A stretch of DNA of 64,000 nucleotides from Blumeriella jaapii (lineage: Eukaryota; Ascomycota; Leotiomycetes; Helotiales; Drepanopezizaceae): NCBI GenBank assembly GCA_009599575.1, contig VWND01000012.1, forward strand, positions 868,001-932,000. The letters are read 5' to 3'. Under the pieces are notes generated by a model. The model made no database searches and was not told the DNA's origin. It was given only the letters and a program-made list of their open reading frames with translations. This document shows, piece after piece, positions 1-12,479 of the stretch; within the stretch, counting starts at the first letter, position 1; the number at the start of each line of letters is the position of its first letter. A program made the position numbers and the translations under genes.

Positions 1-2700
1 TATAATTGTTTTCGTCGCAGTACAAATAATATTAAATTGTTTATCGAAACGTCGTTTTCGAAATGGTTTTTGTATTTCTGCGTTATATAATTATTCGAAT
101 AAATTAATATCGCGCCGTCGGTTTTTTAAGTTTTAAATTTAACGAATACTTTTTGCTTAATCGAAAAGCTAACAAAAATTATTGCGTTTTTTATTTCGTA
201 GCTTTCGGTTTCGTAATCCGATAAAATAAGTAAAACCATTGTTTTAAACGCGCTGAAATACGAAAAAGCAGAGCTTTTTTAAATAATTTTAATTAGCTTA
301 GCGTTATAATATAATTGCAAATAAGCTTCGATTATTTCCGAATTATATGCGAATATAAACAGAACGTAATAATCGAAAATAGCGTCGATAAGGTTTTCGA
401 TTTTTTTTTTTTTTTAAAAATCGGCGATATCGAATTTTATAATTATAATACGATCGGAACTAATAAAACTTAAAGCGATCGGAACGTTAAAATAAGCTAC
501 GAAACAGCAGTTTCCGGAGTTCCGAATAATTAAAACAGCGAAGTAAAAGCCGAAATAAATTTTAAAAGCTTGCTAAATAAAATTGTATAGCATATTAGCG
601 AAAAAAGCTGTAAGCGTTTTTTAGATTTTAATTAATCGGAAATAATACTTATATATAACTATTTTTTTTTTATAAAATGCAGCAGTAGCTTATTTTTTCC
701 GTTATGAAATCTTACGTAATTAACGAATTTATAATTTAATTTAAATAAATTTTAAAATATATTTTAGATCGAAAAACCAAAAAAATCGGCTTTTAGAAAT
801 ATTCGTTGCTTTTATTTTTTTTTGTTTTAATCGAGCTTTATGGTCGCGTTAAAAGCTTTAAAATCTGTTTTAAAATTTGCGTAGCCCAAATAAATTTTAA
901 TACGCGCTTTAATAATTTTCGCAGTTTTTCGTCGGAATATAAATTGGTTATTAAAATTAATTTCGAATACGTCGTAATTCGAATTTTTAATAACAGCGAA
1001 TCGATTAACAAAACCGATAATATCGATTTTTTTTATAATTAAATCGCAGTACGCCGCGTAATAACATATATAAAAATAATAGAATTTGCCGTTATTTTTA
1101 GCGTTAACGTTATTTATAAAAACGAAATTAAAAAATCGAAGTTTTTTAGCGAAAAAAAGCTCGAATAAAAACTGATTACCGTTTTCAAAAGTCTTTTTTA
1201 TTTATTTCGGCGTATTATATTTGCAATTTTTCGAAAAAGATTTGGTTTAATTTTCGTTCGAAGCAAAAAAAAAAAGCTGACGGATTTATTTGATTTTTAT
1301 ATAAAAGTATCGAAATAAAACTTTTAAATCGTAACGTCGTCGAAAGCGAAAGTTTTAAATAAAGTAATTTAATTTTATATTTTTTATATAATTTTTTTCG
1401 CGATAATCTCGATATTTTTTTTTAAGCTTTTTCGGTCGAATCGTATAATAATCGAAATCTTAAATATTTTTATTAAAATCTAAAATATTAACGGTAATAA
1501 TACGACGTTTTTAAACGCAGCAAGCGTTTTGAATATTTGCGTATTTAATTTCGAAAAATTAAATTTAAAATTATTTAAATTTTTTTTTTTTTCGGAATGC
1601 CGAGGTTTTTTAAATTTAATTTTGTAAAATCGTCGCGTTTTTTATTAATTAGCTTAAAAATTGTAATTCGGCGTCGATTTTCGGCTGTTTTTATTCGCGG
1701 TGCTTTTTTTGTTAGCGACGCGAATAATTTTTTTTTCCGAATAAAAAAAGTTTCGAAAATATCGGCGCGCTTTTTTACGTTTTTTGTTTTTATTTTTTCC
1801 GGAATCGTTTTTATAAATATAATAAGTTTTTTGTATTCGAATAAGCGGTTATTTATTATTACGCTTTTGATTTCGTTTTCGAATTCGTTTTCGATAATTA
1901 AAAATAAAAATCGCCGAATTATTTAGCTATTTTAAAAATATTAATTGCTATCGCGTATATTTTTTCGAATTAAACGAAAATAATATTAGCTTTTTCGTTT
2001 TTTTCGTCGTTGTAATTTTAAAATATCGAAATAGCGTCGTTTTTTTTTTCGATATAAAAATGCCGCATTTAACGACGCTTAATTTTTTATTTTAAAAAAA
2101 AATCAGATTTAAAATTTCGCAGCCGATTAAAACTTTTTTTAACGATTGTATAGCGTCGTCGATTAATTTGCAAACAGCTATAAAAAAGCTTATAAATTTG
2201 CGGACTTTTGGATTATTAGCTTTTAAAATTTACGTTTTAAAAATATAAACGTTTAATATTTAAATTTTATTTTTAATAAAAATAATAGTTTCGAAAAAGC
2301 GAGCGAAATGCCGAAATAAAATAATACCGGTAATTTTGCTAAAAACGTATTTTTAAATATTTTTTTTTTATTAATTTGGCAAAAAGCGCAAAATCCGGTT
2401 TATTATTTTTTTTTTGTTATTTCGAGCTTTTTTTGCTTCGGCGAAAGTTTTTAAAACGTTATCGTAATTTAACAGAAATTTATCGTAATTAAAACTTTTG
2501 CGAACAAATTCAGTTTTAATAAAATTTTTATAATCGAATAAAAATTCGTTAACGTTTTTAATTATTATATCGAATTATTTTATAAATATTTTTACGAAAG
2601 CTGTTTGTTAATTTAAAATAACGGTATTATATATTTATTTAAATTCGGAAAAATTACGTATAATAATTTCGTTTTAAAATAAATTAAAAATAAATTTGTT
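1..2700 (-). pseudogene. Family C downstream ORF (ORF2), copy C0, RIP-degraded, 3' end outside window
   Basis: Minus-strand reading frame that follows integrase and the AT-rich spacer. It is colinear with the same region of C3 (about 6980-10200) and C2. I do not recognise the product. In the better copies the frame is rich in Lys, Asn, Phe and Ile, and most of its stops are TAA/TAG where another copy has Gln, as expected from C-to-T change. Plus-strand ORFs at 806-1042 and 1597-1926 recur in all copies but are antisense shadows of this frame. Boundaries are approximate. Confidence 0.5.
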
Positions 2701-3290
2701 AATTTTAATAACGCTTTGTTTAAAAAACGATATAATATTAATAGGTTTATTTATTAAAAAAATATATTATATTTATTAAAAAATAATTAAAAAAAAGTAC
2801 GAAGATTATAAAATATTTGTATTTAAAAGTTACGGAAATTCGTATATTATTTTTTTAATAAATTATAATTGTTTAAGCAAATATCCGTTTAAAATAACGA
2901 AAAAAGTAAATAATATAAAAAATAGCAAATAATAAAATATATAAAAAAAAAATTTCGTAAAATATACGAATAATATAAATATATTAAATATGCGGCTTAA
3001 ATATATATAAAGCTTTTGTTTTGATAAATAAAAATATAATTAAATAAAAAAAAGTATAATAAATGTTTTAAATAATATAAAAAAAAAATTTAAAAATAAA
3101 TAATATATATAAAACAAAAATAATTAAATTGTATATAAGTAAAACAAAAAATAAAAATAATAAAGCAATATATAATAAAAAAAAAATAATAAATAATAAA
3201 AACAATAGAACAATTAATAAATAATTTTATATGCATTTTTTTTTTTTCGGTTATAAATATAATTACGATTTAAATTATATTTTCAGCAGC
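2700..3290. other. AT-rich spacer of family C, copy C0
   Basis: Low-complexity A/T tract lying between the integrase end and the downstream ORF of family C. It occurs at the same place in C3, C2 and C1, so it is an element component and not random host DNA. I see no coding signal; hydrophobic ORFs predicted in it are composition artefacts of runs such as ataataa. It could carry a terminator for gag-pol or a promoter for the downstream ORF, but nothing in the sequence proves either. Confidence 0.6.
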
Positions 3291-4860
3291 GGAATTATCG
3301 TTCGGTTGTTTTCAAATCTTTTCAAAAGATTTTTTTTTTTTAAAAATATATTCGTTTTGGTCGGAATCGTCGTCGGAATCGCTAAAATCGAAATCGTTAT
3401 TTAAATCAGAATTTAAAAAGTAAATTTATTAATTTTTTTTATAAAATCGTTTTAATCGATTAGCGGCGAACGTTTTTTTCAGTTTTGTTTTATCGAATTC
3501 CGTAAGCTTATAATAGCTTTTATTTAATTCGGCCTTGTATATTTCGTAAAATCCGAGCCATTTATAATTAAGCTTAATATCGGCCGATTTATTAATAGCG
3601 CGCTAAACGTCGTAAATTAAAACTAAATCTTTTTTTTTAATTAGCGTTTTTTTAAAATTTTGGTTTTATTTCAGATTTTTTTAGCCGCTTTTTTATATTT
3701 TTTTTTTTAAATTATTTTTTTTATATTTATATCGCGGTAATTTAATTATTTAGATTTTATTATTAATAAATCTGCTTTCGTTTTTATTTTAATTATATTA
3801 TAAAACTTTTATATAAGCTATTTTATTTCTAAAAGCAATCGAGCGTTTTTATTATATTAAATAAAAAATAAAATTATTTTAATAAAAGCGTATATATATA
3901 TGCGTATAACAAAAAGCATTTCCGAAAATTTCCGCGATCAACGCTTATAATTTTTTCGAATAGCTTTTGAAAAATCGTCGAAAATATTTCTATAATTTCG
4001 TTTAACAAATCCGTTGCTTTTCGAATTATAAATTAAAATTTAAATACGCTAAATCTTGTATTTTTTTGTAAAAGTTTCGATAACGCTTTTGTTTTCGGAT
4101 TTATTATCGACGTTTAATTTGCTAAATAAATTATATCGATATATAACGTTTTTTAAAAAAAAAGTCGTTATAATTTCGGAAATAACGTTTCGAAAAAGTT
4201 TTTTTTTAAATTATTTAAATAAATCGTCGATAATAAATACAAAATACGTATATTCGCGATCGATAATCGGCACGCGTATAACGTCGAAATTAATTTTTTT
4301 TTATATTTTAAAAATTACGTCGGATATAATAAGTTTTTTTTTCGGCCAGGCTTTCGTTTTTAATAAAAAATACAGTTTTTAACGAAAGTTTTATAATTTT
4401 CGAAATACTTTTTTTATTAAAAATCGTTTTTAATTCGGTAATAAATAGCTTTAGCCTTTTTATAAAACATTTTTTCGTAAGTTTTTTTTATAATTTGAAA
4501 TTTATCGGCTTTATTATTTATTATTAAGCGTTTTTAATATATATTGTTTTTTATTTTATATAACTTTTTATCGGCTAAAATATAATCGAAAATCTGGTTT
4601 TTAAATAATTTAAATTAATAATTTAATACGCTAAATAATTTAAATAAAATAATTAAATAATATACGATTAAATAAAAATCTTCGGTTTTATAATTATTAA
4701 TTAAAAATTTATTTTCGTCGTTAATCGGCTTATTCCGATCGTTTTCGATTAAATTTATTCGCGATGCCAACCGAAATAATAACGCGAATGCTTTTTCGAT
4801 TCGAAAATTAATATTTTTTATTCGCGGTGCTAACCGAAATAGCAACGCGAATAATTTCGG
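3290..4860 (-). pseudogene. Family C integrase region (pol C-terminal half), copy C0
   Basis: Minus-strand remnant of the Ty3/gypsy integrase, colinear with C3 10740-12350. The N-terminal part (4615-4845) matches the conserved pre-integrase segment. The C-terminal end near 3430-3610 carries the ..KWLG..Y.L...L..TF.ANRLKRFY.. block typical of large ascomycete gypsy polyproteins. Beyond a TAA that replaces CAA, an acidic Ser/Asp tail follows at about 3360-3420 (FSDSDDDSD). No intact frame remains. Confidence 0.7.
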
Positions 4861-5029
4861 TTTTGTAAAATTTAAAACGCAAATAATAAAGCAGCCGATT
4901 TCGTTAGCGATTTATTCGTCGATATTTTATTTGTTTTATTTAGCGAAATTAAACGGATAAAAACGTTTTCGTTTAGAAAAGCCGTTTGCCGTTATATTAA
5001 TTGTTTTTTTAATATGCCTGATTTCGAAG

Positions 5030-6560
5030 TTTATAAATCGCATTTAAATTATTTAATTAATAACGAACGCTTTTAATAAATTATTAGTTTTTTTATTTAA
5101 TTAATCGATAAAAACTTTTGCGTTTATTTTTAAAATAAAATATAAACCGTATAATTCGCTTTTTATTTTTTTTATTATTTTAAAAACGCTTCGATATTTT
5201 CGTTTAATAATATCGTAGCGTATTTTAGCGAAAAATTATAAACCGCTTTCGAATCGTAAAAAATGCCGTTTTTTGTTTTCGTCGATTTATTATAATACAA
5301 TTTTTTAACCGAAAATATTAACATCGATAATTAAAATAATTTCTTTTGCGTTTAAGCTATAATCGATTCGCATAAGCGATAAAACCGATAAAAAATCGTT
5401 TTTAAAAACTTTTATAACTTTGTTTTATTTTTTTTTTTAAACGAAATTAATTTTTTTTTTATCGTAGCGTAAATAAATGCAGCTTTTTAAAAAAAGTTTT
5501 TAATTTAATTACGGTAATAAATAATAATACTAATAAAAGCTTTGGCTTCGGTAATATTTTTATATTTTTTTTATTTGTAAATCTTTTTAATTTTTTTTCG
5601 TTAAAAATAACGGTCAGCGTTATTAATTATATAACTAACAATATTTATTTCGGATATACAAAATTTTAATCGAAAGCTAATAATAACTTTGGCTTTTTCG
5701 AAGCAAATTATAATTTTATCGATATTTTATATATATTTTATTATATAGCGTCGAATTTTAAAAAGGATTTTTTTATTATTATTATAATATAATTTAAAGT
5801 TTTTTATTTTAACGTCGTTAACGTAAAAAAAAAGCAATATTAAAAATATAATTATAAAAATCTTATACGATTTTTACGAATTAAACGATTAAATTAATAA
5901 CTTTTATAAATACTTTCGTTATGCGTAATAAACCGATTGGAATTTAAATTGCCGTTATATTTCGAAATCGTAAATCAAATATTAAATAATCGTAGCTTAA
6001 AAACAAATCGAAAAAAAAAACGATCGTTAGTTTTGCGAATTCGTTTAAAAATTAATCGACGTTAAATAATACGTTAGCGTTTCGTATTATTATTTTATTT
6101 ATTTCGACGATTGCGATAATAAATTTATAAATGCTTTTTTTTTTTTCGCAACGATAAACTATTTGTTTTTATATAAGCCGTAGCAAAATTCGAAAATATT
6201 TTATTTAATTCGTGTTTTTAATATTTCGACTATTTTATTTTAAAAGATTTTAAAAATTAAAAAGGTTTTTTTTTGCCAGGCTTCGTAAAGCACGGTTTTA
6301 ATATCGATATAAAACGTAATATTAAAATTGAATTGGCTTATTTCGGTAAAATCGAAAGCTATAGCTTTTTTACGATTGCGTAAAATTTCGTATAATATTT
6401 TTTTTTTTTTAACAAAAATTAAATTCCGATTATTAAATTATTAAATCGTTTTTTTATAAATCGGCTGTTAAATAATAAGCTGAAAAATCGGCCGGTAATA
6501 AATCTTTCGAATTCGCTAATAACTAATTGAAATAATTTTGTTATTTTGTTTTTTTCGAAT
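5030..6560 (-). pseudogene. Family C reverse transcriptase-RNase H region, copy C0
   Basis: Minus-strand remnant colinear with C3 12480-14010. In the homologous copies this segment reads a gypsy RT fingers block (LEFCHGLYKNKWFIVTKKK), a palm with a mutated YxDD-like motif, and an RNase H segment (RFENGLWF). It is disrupted by many in-frame stops. The C3 insertion at 6592 separates it from its own protease region at 24841-25259. Confidence 0.65.
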
Positions 6561-6591
6561 TAATCGTTTATTTTTTCGGAAATATTTTTAA

Positions 6592-6595
6592 CGGA
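6592..6595. repeat. Target site duplication CGGA, left copy (C3 insertion)
   Basis: CGGA immediately precedes the left LTR of C3 and recurs right after its right LTR at 24515-24518. The uninterrupted site in C3 itself (near 14050-14060) shows a single copy of the matching sequence, so the duplication came from insertion. A 4-bp duplication agrees with the 4-bp TTAT found for C2. Confidence 0.75.
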
Positions 6596-6863
6596 TATAA
6601 AAGTAAATAAAAAAACCAAACTAATACGGCCATATATCGGTAAATAAAATAATTTAAAAAATTTTTTAGAAAATATTAAAAAAAAAAAAAAAAAAATAAA
6701 TAAAAATATAAATTAAACTGCGTACTTATAATACTATCTAAAAAAATGCTTTGCTTTTATACCTGTTAAAAATAATCAATAGCAGAAAGTTTCGAAAAGA
6801 TTTATATTTTAATTATAGCTAAAACTATTAATTTTTATTAATACAAAATATTACCGTTTTATA
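6596..6863 (-). repeat. C3 3' LTR (left)
   Basis: About 268 bp, beginning TATAAAAG (ancestral TGTAAAAG) and ending ttttata (ancestral TTTTACA), aligning throughout to the right LTR at 24248-24514 and to the LTRs at 29342, 39115, 41647 and 59355. This copy is more RIP-mutated than its partner. The adjacent internal bases, read on the minus strand, end in an A-rich AAACAGAA-type tract suited to a polypurine tract. Confidence 0.88.
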
Positions 6864-6979
6864 TTTTATTTCAAATAATATACGTAATCGTTTTTGATTA
6901 CGACCAAAAAAAAACATAATTTTAAATAAATGCAATCTAGTTTATTTTATATAATTTAAAAACTAATTAATTAAAAACC

Positions 6980-9900
6980 GAACTTTTAATTTTATACTTT
7001 TTCGGTCTTTTAATTTGTTTTTAACTTTTTTGCTATTAATTTCTATAAAAAAATAACGTTTCGCTTATCGTTTAAATTATTTTGTTTATTTTGCTTTTTT
7101 AATAAATAGCTCGATAAAATATCAGTCGAAATATCGTTTTGTTTTACGAACGTTTTAATAGCTTTTTCGTCGATAATATTATTAAATATCGCCGCGACGG
7201 ATGTTTTTTACGATTTTTTTTCGTAAATAATAAATTTCAGCTTTTAAACGTGGTTTTACGTTTTGCAAAAAGCGTTGAAAAATTATATATTAAAATCGTA
7301 AAAATAATCGATTAATTCGTCGTAATTAAAACCGATTAACGCTTTTGCTTCGCGTAAAATTAATAGATCGGATTACGGTTATTTACCGACGAATGCTTTT
7401 AAAAAAGCTTCGAAGCTTGTAAAAAAAACTATTTTACGAAATAATTCGAAAATAATCGTTTGCAATCGAAATTATCGAAAATGCTATAATTGCTTTCGTC
7501 GCAAAACAAATAATATTAGATTATTTAACGAAGCGTCGTTTTCGAAATAATTTTTATATTTTTGCGCCGTATAATTATTCGAATAAATTAATATCGCGCC
7601 GTCGGTTTTTTGGGTTCTGAATTTAACGAAAACCTTTTGCTTAATCGAAAAACTGACAGAAATTATTTTATTTTTTATTTCGTAGCTTTCGGTTTCGTAA
7701 TTCGATAAAATAGCTAAAACTATTGTTTTAAACGCGCTGAAATATAAAAAAGCTAAGCTTTTTTAAATAGTTTTAATTAATTTGACGTCGTAATATAATT
7801 GCAAATAAGCTTCGATTATTTCCGAATTATATGCGAATACAAATAAAACGTAGTAATCGAAAATGCCGTCGATAAAATTTTCGATTTTTTCTTTTTTTTA
7901 AAAATCGGCGATATCGAATTTTATAATTATAATACGATCGGAATCAACGAAACCTAAAGCGATCGAAACGTTAAAATAAACTACGAGGCAGCAGTTTCCG
8001 GGATTTCGAATAATTAAAACAGCGAAATAAAGGCCGGAATACATTTTAAAAACTTACTAAATAAAATTATATAATATATTAGCGAAAAAAACTGTAAGCG
8101 CTTTTTAAGTTTTAATTAATCGGAAATAATACTTATATATAATTATTTTTTTTTTTATAAAATGCAGCAATAATTTGTTTTTTCCGGTATAAAACCTTAC
8201 GTAATTAACGAATTCGCAGTTTAATTCAAATAGATTTTAAAATATATTTTCGGTCGAAAAGCCAAAAAAGTCGGCTTTTAAAAATATTCGTTGCTTTTTT
8301 TTTTTTTTTGTTTTAATCGAGCTTTATAATCGCGCTGAAAATTTTAAGATTTATTTTGAAATTCGCGTAGCCCAAATAAGCTTTAATACGCGCTTAAATA
8401 ATTTTCGCAGTTTTTCGTCGAAATATAAATTAATTATTAAAATCAATTTCGAATACGTTATAATCCGAATTTCTAATAACAGCGAATCGATTAGCGAAAT
8501 CGACAACATCGATTTTTTTTATAATTAAATCGCAATACGCCGCGTAATAACGTATATAAAAATAGCAGAATTTACCGTTTTTTTTAGCGTTAACGTTATT
8601 CGTAAAAACGAAATTAAAAAATCGGAGTTTTTTAACGAAAAAAAGCTCGAGTAAAAACGGATTACCGTTTTCAAAAAAAATTTTATTTATTCCGGCGTAT
8701 TATATTTATAATTTTCCGAAAAAAACTTAATTCAGTTTTCGTTCGAAACAAAAAAAAAAACTAACGGGTTTATTTGGTTTTTATATAAAAGTATCGAAAT
8801 AAAACTTTTAAATCGTTTCGTCGTCGAACGCGAAAGTTTTAAGCAAAGTAATTTGATTTTATATTTTTTATATAATTTTTTCCGCGATAATTTCGATTTT
8901 TTTTTTTAGGCTTTTTCGGTCGAATCGTATAATAATCGAAATTTTAAATATTTTTATTAAAATTTAAAATATTAGCGATAATAATACGACGTTTTTAAAC
9001 GTAGCAAACGTTTTTAATATTTGCGTATTTAGTTTCGAAAAATCAGATTTAAGATCGTTTAAGTTTTTTTTTTTCGGAATGCCGGCGTTTTTTAAATCTG
9101 ATTTCGTAAAATCGTCGCGTTTTTTATTAATTAATTTAAAAGCTAAAATTCGGCGTCGATTTCCGGCTGTTTTTATTCGCGGTGCTTTTTTTATTAGCGA
9201 CGCGAATAATTTTTTTTTCCGAACAAAAAAAATTTCGGAAATATCGGCGCGCTTTTTTTACGTTTTTTGTTTTTATTTTTTCCGAAATCGTTTTCACCGG
9301 TATAATAAGTTTTTTATATTCGAATAAACGATTATTTGCTATTACGTTTTTAATTTCGTTTTCGGATTCGTTTTCGATAATTAAAAATAAAAATCGCCGA
9401 ATAGTTTTAGCCGTTTTAAAAATATTAATTGCTACCGCGTATATTTTTTCGAATTAAACGAAAATAATATTAGCTTTTTCGTTTTTTTCGTCGTCGTAGT
9501 TTTAAAATATCGAAATAATATCGTTTTTTTTTTAATATAAAAATCCCGTATTTAGCGACGCTTAGTTTTTTGCTTTGAAAAAAAATCAAATTTAAAATTT
9601 CGCAGCCGATTAAAATTTTTTTTAACGATTATATAACGTCGTCGATTAGTTTGCAAACAGCTGTAAAAAGATTTATAAACCTGCGAGCTTTTAAATTATT
9701 AGCTTTTAGAATTTGCGTTTAAAAATATAAGCGTTTAATACTCAGATTTTTTTTTTATAAAAGTAATAATTTCGAAAAAGCGAGCGAAATGCCGGAGTAA
9801 AATAACACCGGTAATTTTGTTAAAAACGTATTTTTAAATATTTTTTTTCGTTGATTTAATAAAAAGCGCAAAATTCGGTCTGTTACTTTTTTTTTATTAT

Positions 9901-10200
9901 TTCGAGCTTTTTTTGCTTCGGCGAAAGTTTTTAAAACGTTATCGTAATTTAGCAGAAATTTATCGTAATTAAAACTTTTGCGAACGAATTTAATTTTAAT
10001 AAAGTTTTTGTAATCGAATAAAAATTCGTTAACGTTTTCAGTTATTATATCGAATTGTTTTATAAACGTTTTTACGAAAGCTGTTTATTAATTTGAAATA
10101 GCGGCATTATATATTTATTTAAATTCGGAAAAATTGCGTATAATAATTCCGTTCTAAAATAAATTAAAAATGAATTTGCCAGGTTTAGCAACGCTTTGCT
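6980..10200 (-). pseudogene. Family C downstream ORF (ORF2), copy C3, unknown function
   Basis: About 1,060 codons on the same strand as gag-pol, between the AT-rich spacer and the 3' LTR. Not recognised. The 5' part reads KQTYNTAILN then QQ (as TAA TAA) and NVNEFLFDYERFIKTKF in C2; the 3' part reads GFNYDELIDYF and KASVAAIFNNIIDEKAIRTF. The latter lies near 7140-7360 here. Stops are mostly mutated Gln codons. Plus-strand ORFs at 9079-9327 and 9182-9457 are antisense shadows. It is not an obvious envelope gene: I saw no signal peptide and no clear membrane anchor. Confidence 0.55.
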
Positions 10201-10735
10201 TAAGAAACGATATAATATTAATAAATTTGTTAATCAAAAAGATATGTTATATTTATTAAAAAACAATTGAAAAAAAGTACGGAAATTATAAAATATTTGT
10301 ATTTAAAAATTACGGAAATCCGCATATTGTTTTTTTAATAAATTATAGCTATTTAAGCAGGCATCCGTTCAAAACAACGAAAAAAATAAATAATACAAAA
10401 AGTAGCAAATAATAAAATGTATAAAAAATAGTTTTCGTAAAATATGCGAATAATATAAATATATCAGATATACGGCTTAAATATATACAAAGCTTTTGTT
10501 TTGGTAAACAAAAGTATAATTAAACAAAAAAAAGTATAATAAATGTTTTAAATAATATAAAAAAAGCTTTTAAAAATAAACAGAATAATTAGGTTGTATA
10601 TAAGCAAAGCAAAACAAAAACAGTAAAATAGTATATAATAAAAAAAAACAATAAATAACAAAAACAATAAAACAATTAATAAACAATTTTATATATATAT
10701 ATTTTTTTTTTCGGTCATAAATGGAATTACGATTT
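10200..10735. other. AT-rich spacer of family C, copy C3
   Basis: Low-complexity A/T stretch with runs such as aataataa, present at the same location in all four C copies. No gene is visible. It separates the integrase C-terminal tail from the downstream ORF, so the latter was probably expressed separately or by readthrough or splicing rather than as a simple pol extension. Confidence 0.6.
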
Positions 10736-10739
10736 AAAT

Positions 10740-12350
10740 TGTATTTTCAGCAGCGGGATTATCGTTCGATTGTTTCCAAATTTTTTCAAAAAGCTTTTTT
10801 TTTCAGAAATATAATTGCTTTGATCGGAATCGTCGTCGGATTCGCTGGAATCGGAGTCGCTGTCTGAATTAAAATTTAAAAAATAAATTTGTTAATTTCT
10901 TTTGTAAAATCGCTTTAACCGGTTGGCGGCGAACGTTTTTTTCAGTTTTGTTTTATCGAATTTCGTAAGCTTATAATAGCTTTTATTTAATTCGGCCTCG
11001 TATACTTCGTAAAATCCGAGCCATTTATAATTAAATTTAATATCGGCCGATTTATTAATAGCGCGCTGAACGTCGTAAACCAAAATCAAATTTTTTTTTA
11101 ATTAGCGTTTTTTTTAAAACTTTAGTTTTATTTTAAACTTTTTTAATTGCTTTTTGATATTTTTTTTTTTTAGAATTATTTTTTTTATATTTATATCGCG
11201 GTAATTTAATTATTTAAATCTTATTATTAATAAATCTGCTTTCGTTTTTATTTTAACTACGTTATAAAACTTTTATATAAGCCATTTTGTTTCCAGAAGC
11301 AATCGAGCGTTTTTGCCGTATTAAATAAAAAATAAAATTATTTTAATAAAAGCGTATATATATATGCGTATAATAAAAAGCATTTCCGAGAATTTCCGCG
11401 ATCAACGCTTATAACTTTTTCGAATAACTTTTAAAAAGCCGTCAAAAATATTTTTATAACTTTGTTTTACGAATTCGTTTTCTTTCGAATTATAAGCTAA
11501 AATCTAAATACGTTAAATGCCGTATTTTTTATAAAAAACTCGACAACGCTTTTGTTTTCGAATTTATTATCGACGTTTAATTTGCTAAACAAACCGTATC
11601 GATATACAACGTTTTTTTAAAAAAAAATCGCTATAACTTCGAAAATAACGTTTCGAAAAAATCGCTTTTCAAGCTATTTAAATAAATCGTCGATAGCGAA
11701 TACAAAGCACGTATATCCGCGGTCGGTGGTCGGTACGCGTATAACGTCGAAATTAATTTTTTTCCAAATTTTAAAAAACCACGTCGGATATAATAAGTTT
11801 TTTTCTCGGCCAGATTTTCGTTTTTAGCAAAAAATGCAGTTTTTAACAAAAGCTTTGCAATTTTCGAAATATTTTTTTTATTAAAAATCGTTTTTGATTC
11901 GATAATAAATAATTTCAGCTTTTTTATAAAACACTTTTTCGTAAGCTTTTTTTATAATTTAAAACTTATCGGCTTTGTTATATATTACTAAACGTTTTTA
12001 ATATATATTATTTTTATTTTATATAACATTTTGTCGGCTAAAATATAATCGAAAGCTTGGTTTTTAAATAATTTAAAATAATAATTTGGCACGTTAAATA
12101 ATTTAAATAAAATAATTAAATAATATACGATTAAATAAAAATTTTCGGTTTTGTAATTATCGATTAAAAGTTTATTTTCGTCGTTAATCGGTTTATTCCG
12201 ATCGTTTTCGGTTAAATCTATTCGCGGTGCTAACCGAAATAATAACGCGAATGCTTTTTCGGCCCGAAAATTAATTTTTTTTATTCGCGGTGCCAGCCGA
12301 AATAACAACGCGAATAATTTCGGCTTTGTAAAACCCAAAGCGTAAATAAC
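10740..12350 (-). pseudogene. Family C integrase region with acidic C-terminal tail, copy C3
   Basis: Minus-strand remnant. At 11988-12338 a frame matches the segment just before the integrase zinc finger of large ascomycete gypsy elements. Near 11690-11790 the catalytic core reads INFDVIRVPTTDRGYTCFVF, with the first core Asp in NFDV. At 10892-11089 the frame reads KWLGFYEVYEAELN and TFAANRLKRFYKRN, the usual C-terminal block. After a TAA (from CAA) the frame continues into NSDSDSDSSESDDDSDQS at about 10808-10872. There is no chromodomain, unlike family A. Confidence 0.72.
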
Positions 12351-12479
12351 GAAGCAGCCGATTTCGTTAGCGATTTATTCGTCGATATTTTATTTGCTTT
12401 GTTTAGCGAAATCAAACGAATAAAAACGTTTTCGTTTAAAAAGGCCGTTTGCCGCTGTATTAATTATTTTTTTAATATG

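Larger units (their letters stand above)
1..6591 (-). mobile_element. Family C Ty3/gypsy LTR retrotransposon, copy C0, left part (truncated by window edge)
   Basis: The first base of the window corresponds to about position 7484 of the complete copy C3, so roughly 0.9 kb including the 3' LTR lies outside. Reading on the minus strand (right to left) it carries RT-RNase H, integrase, an AT-rich spacer and the downstream ORF. The copy is interrupted at 6592-6595 (CGGA) by insertion of C3 and resumes at 24519, giving an ordered match to C3 and C2. It is heavily RIP-mutated, with stops in every domain. The assignment rests on base-level alignment by eye to three other copies in the window. Confidence 0.85.

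Noticed and set aside
3885..3910. Palindromic gcgtatatatatatgcgtat tract, seen in all C copies, as a possible replication or regulatory site
   Set aside because: It lies inside the degraded integrase frame and is explained by conserved coding sequence plus A/T conversion.
9079..9457. Plus-strand ORFs recurring in every C copy (e.g. 1597-1926, 9079-9327, 50808-51185)
   Set aside because: They recur only because the element recurs. The minus strand there carries the longer, colinear downstream ORF, and the plus frames are Phe/Ile/Ser-rich antisense products.
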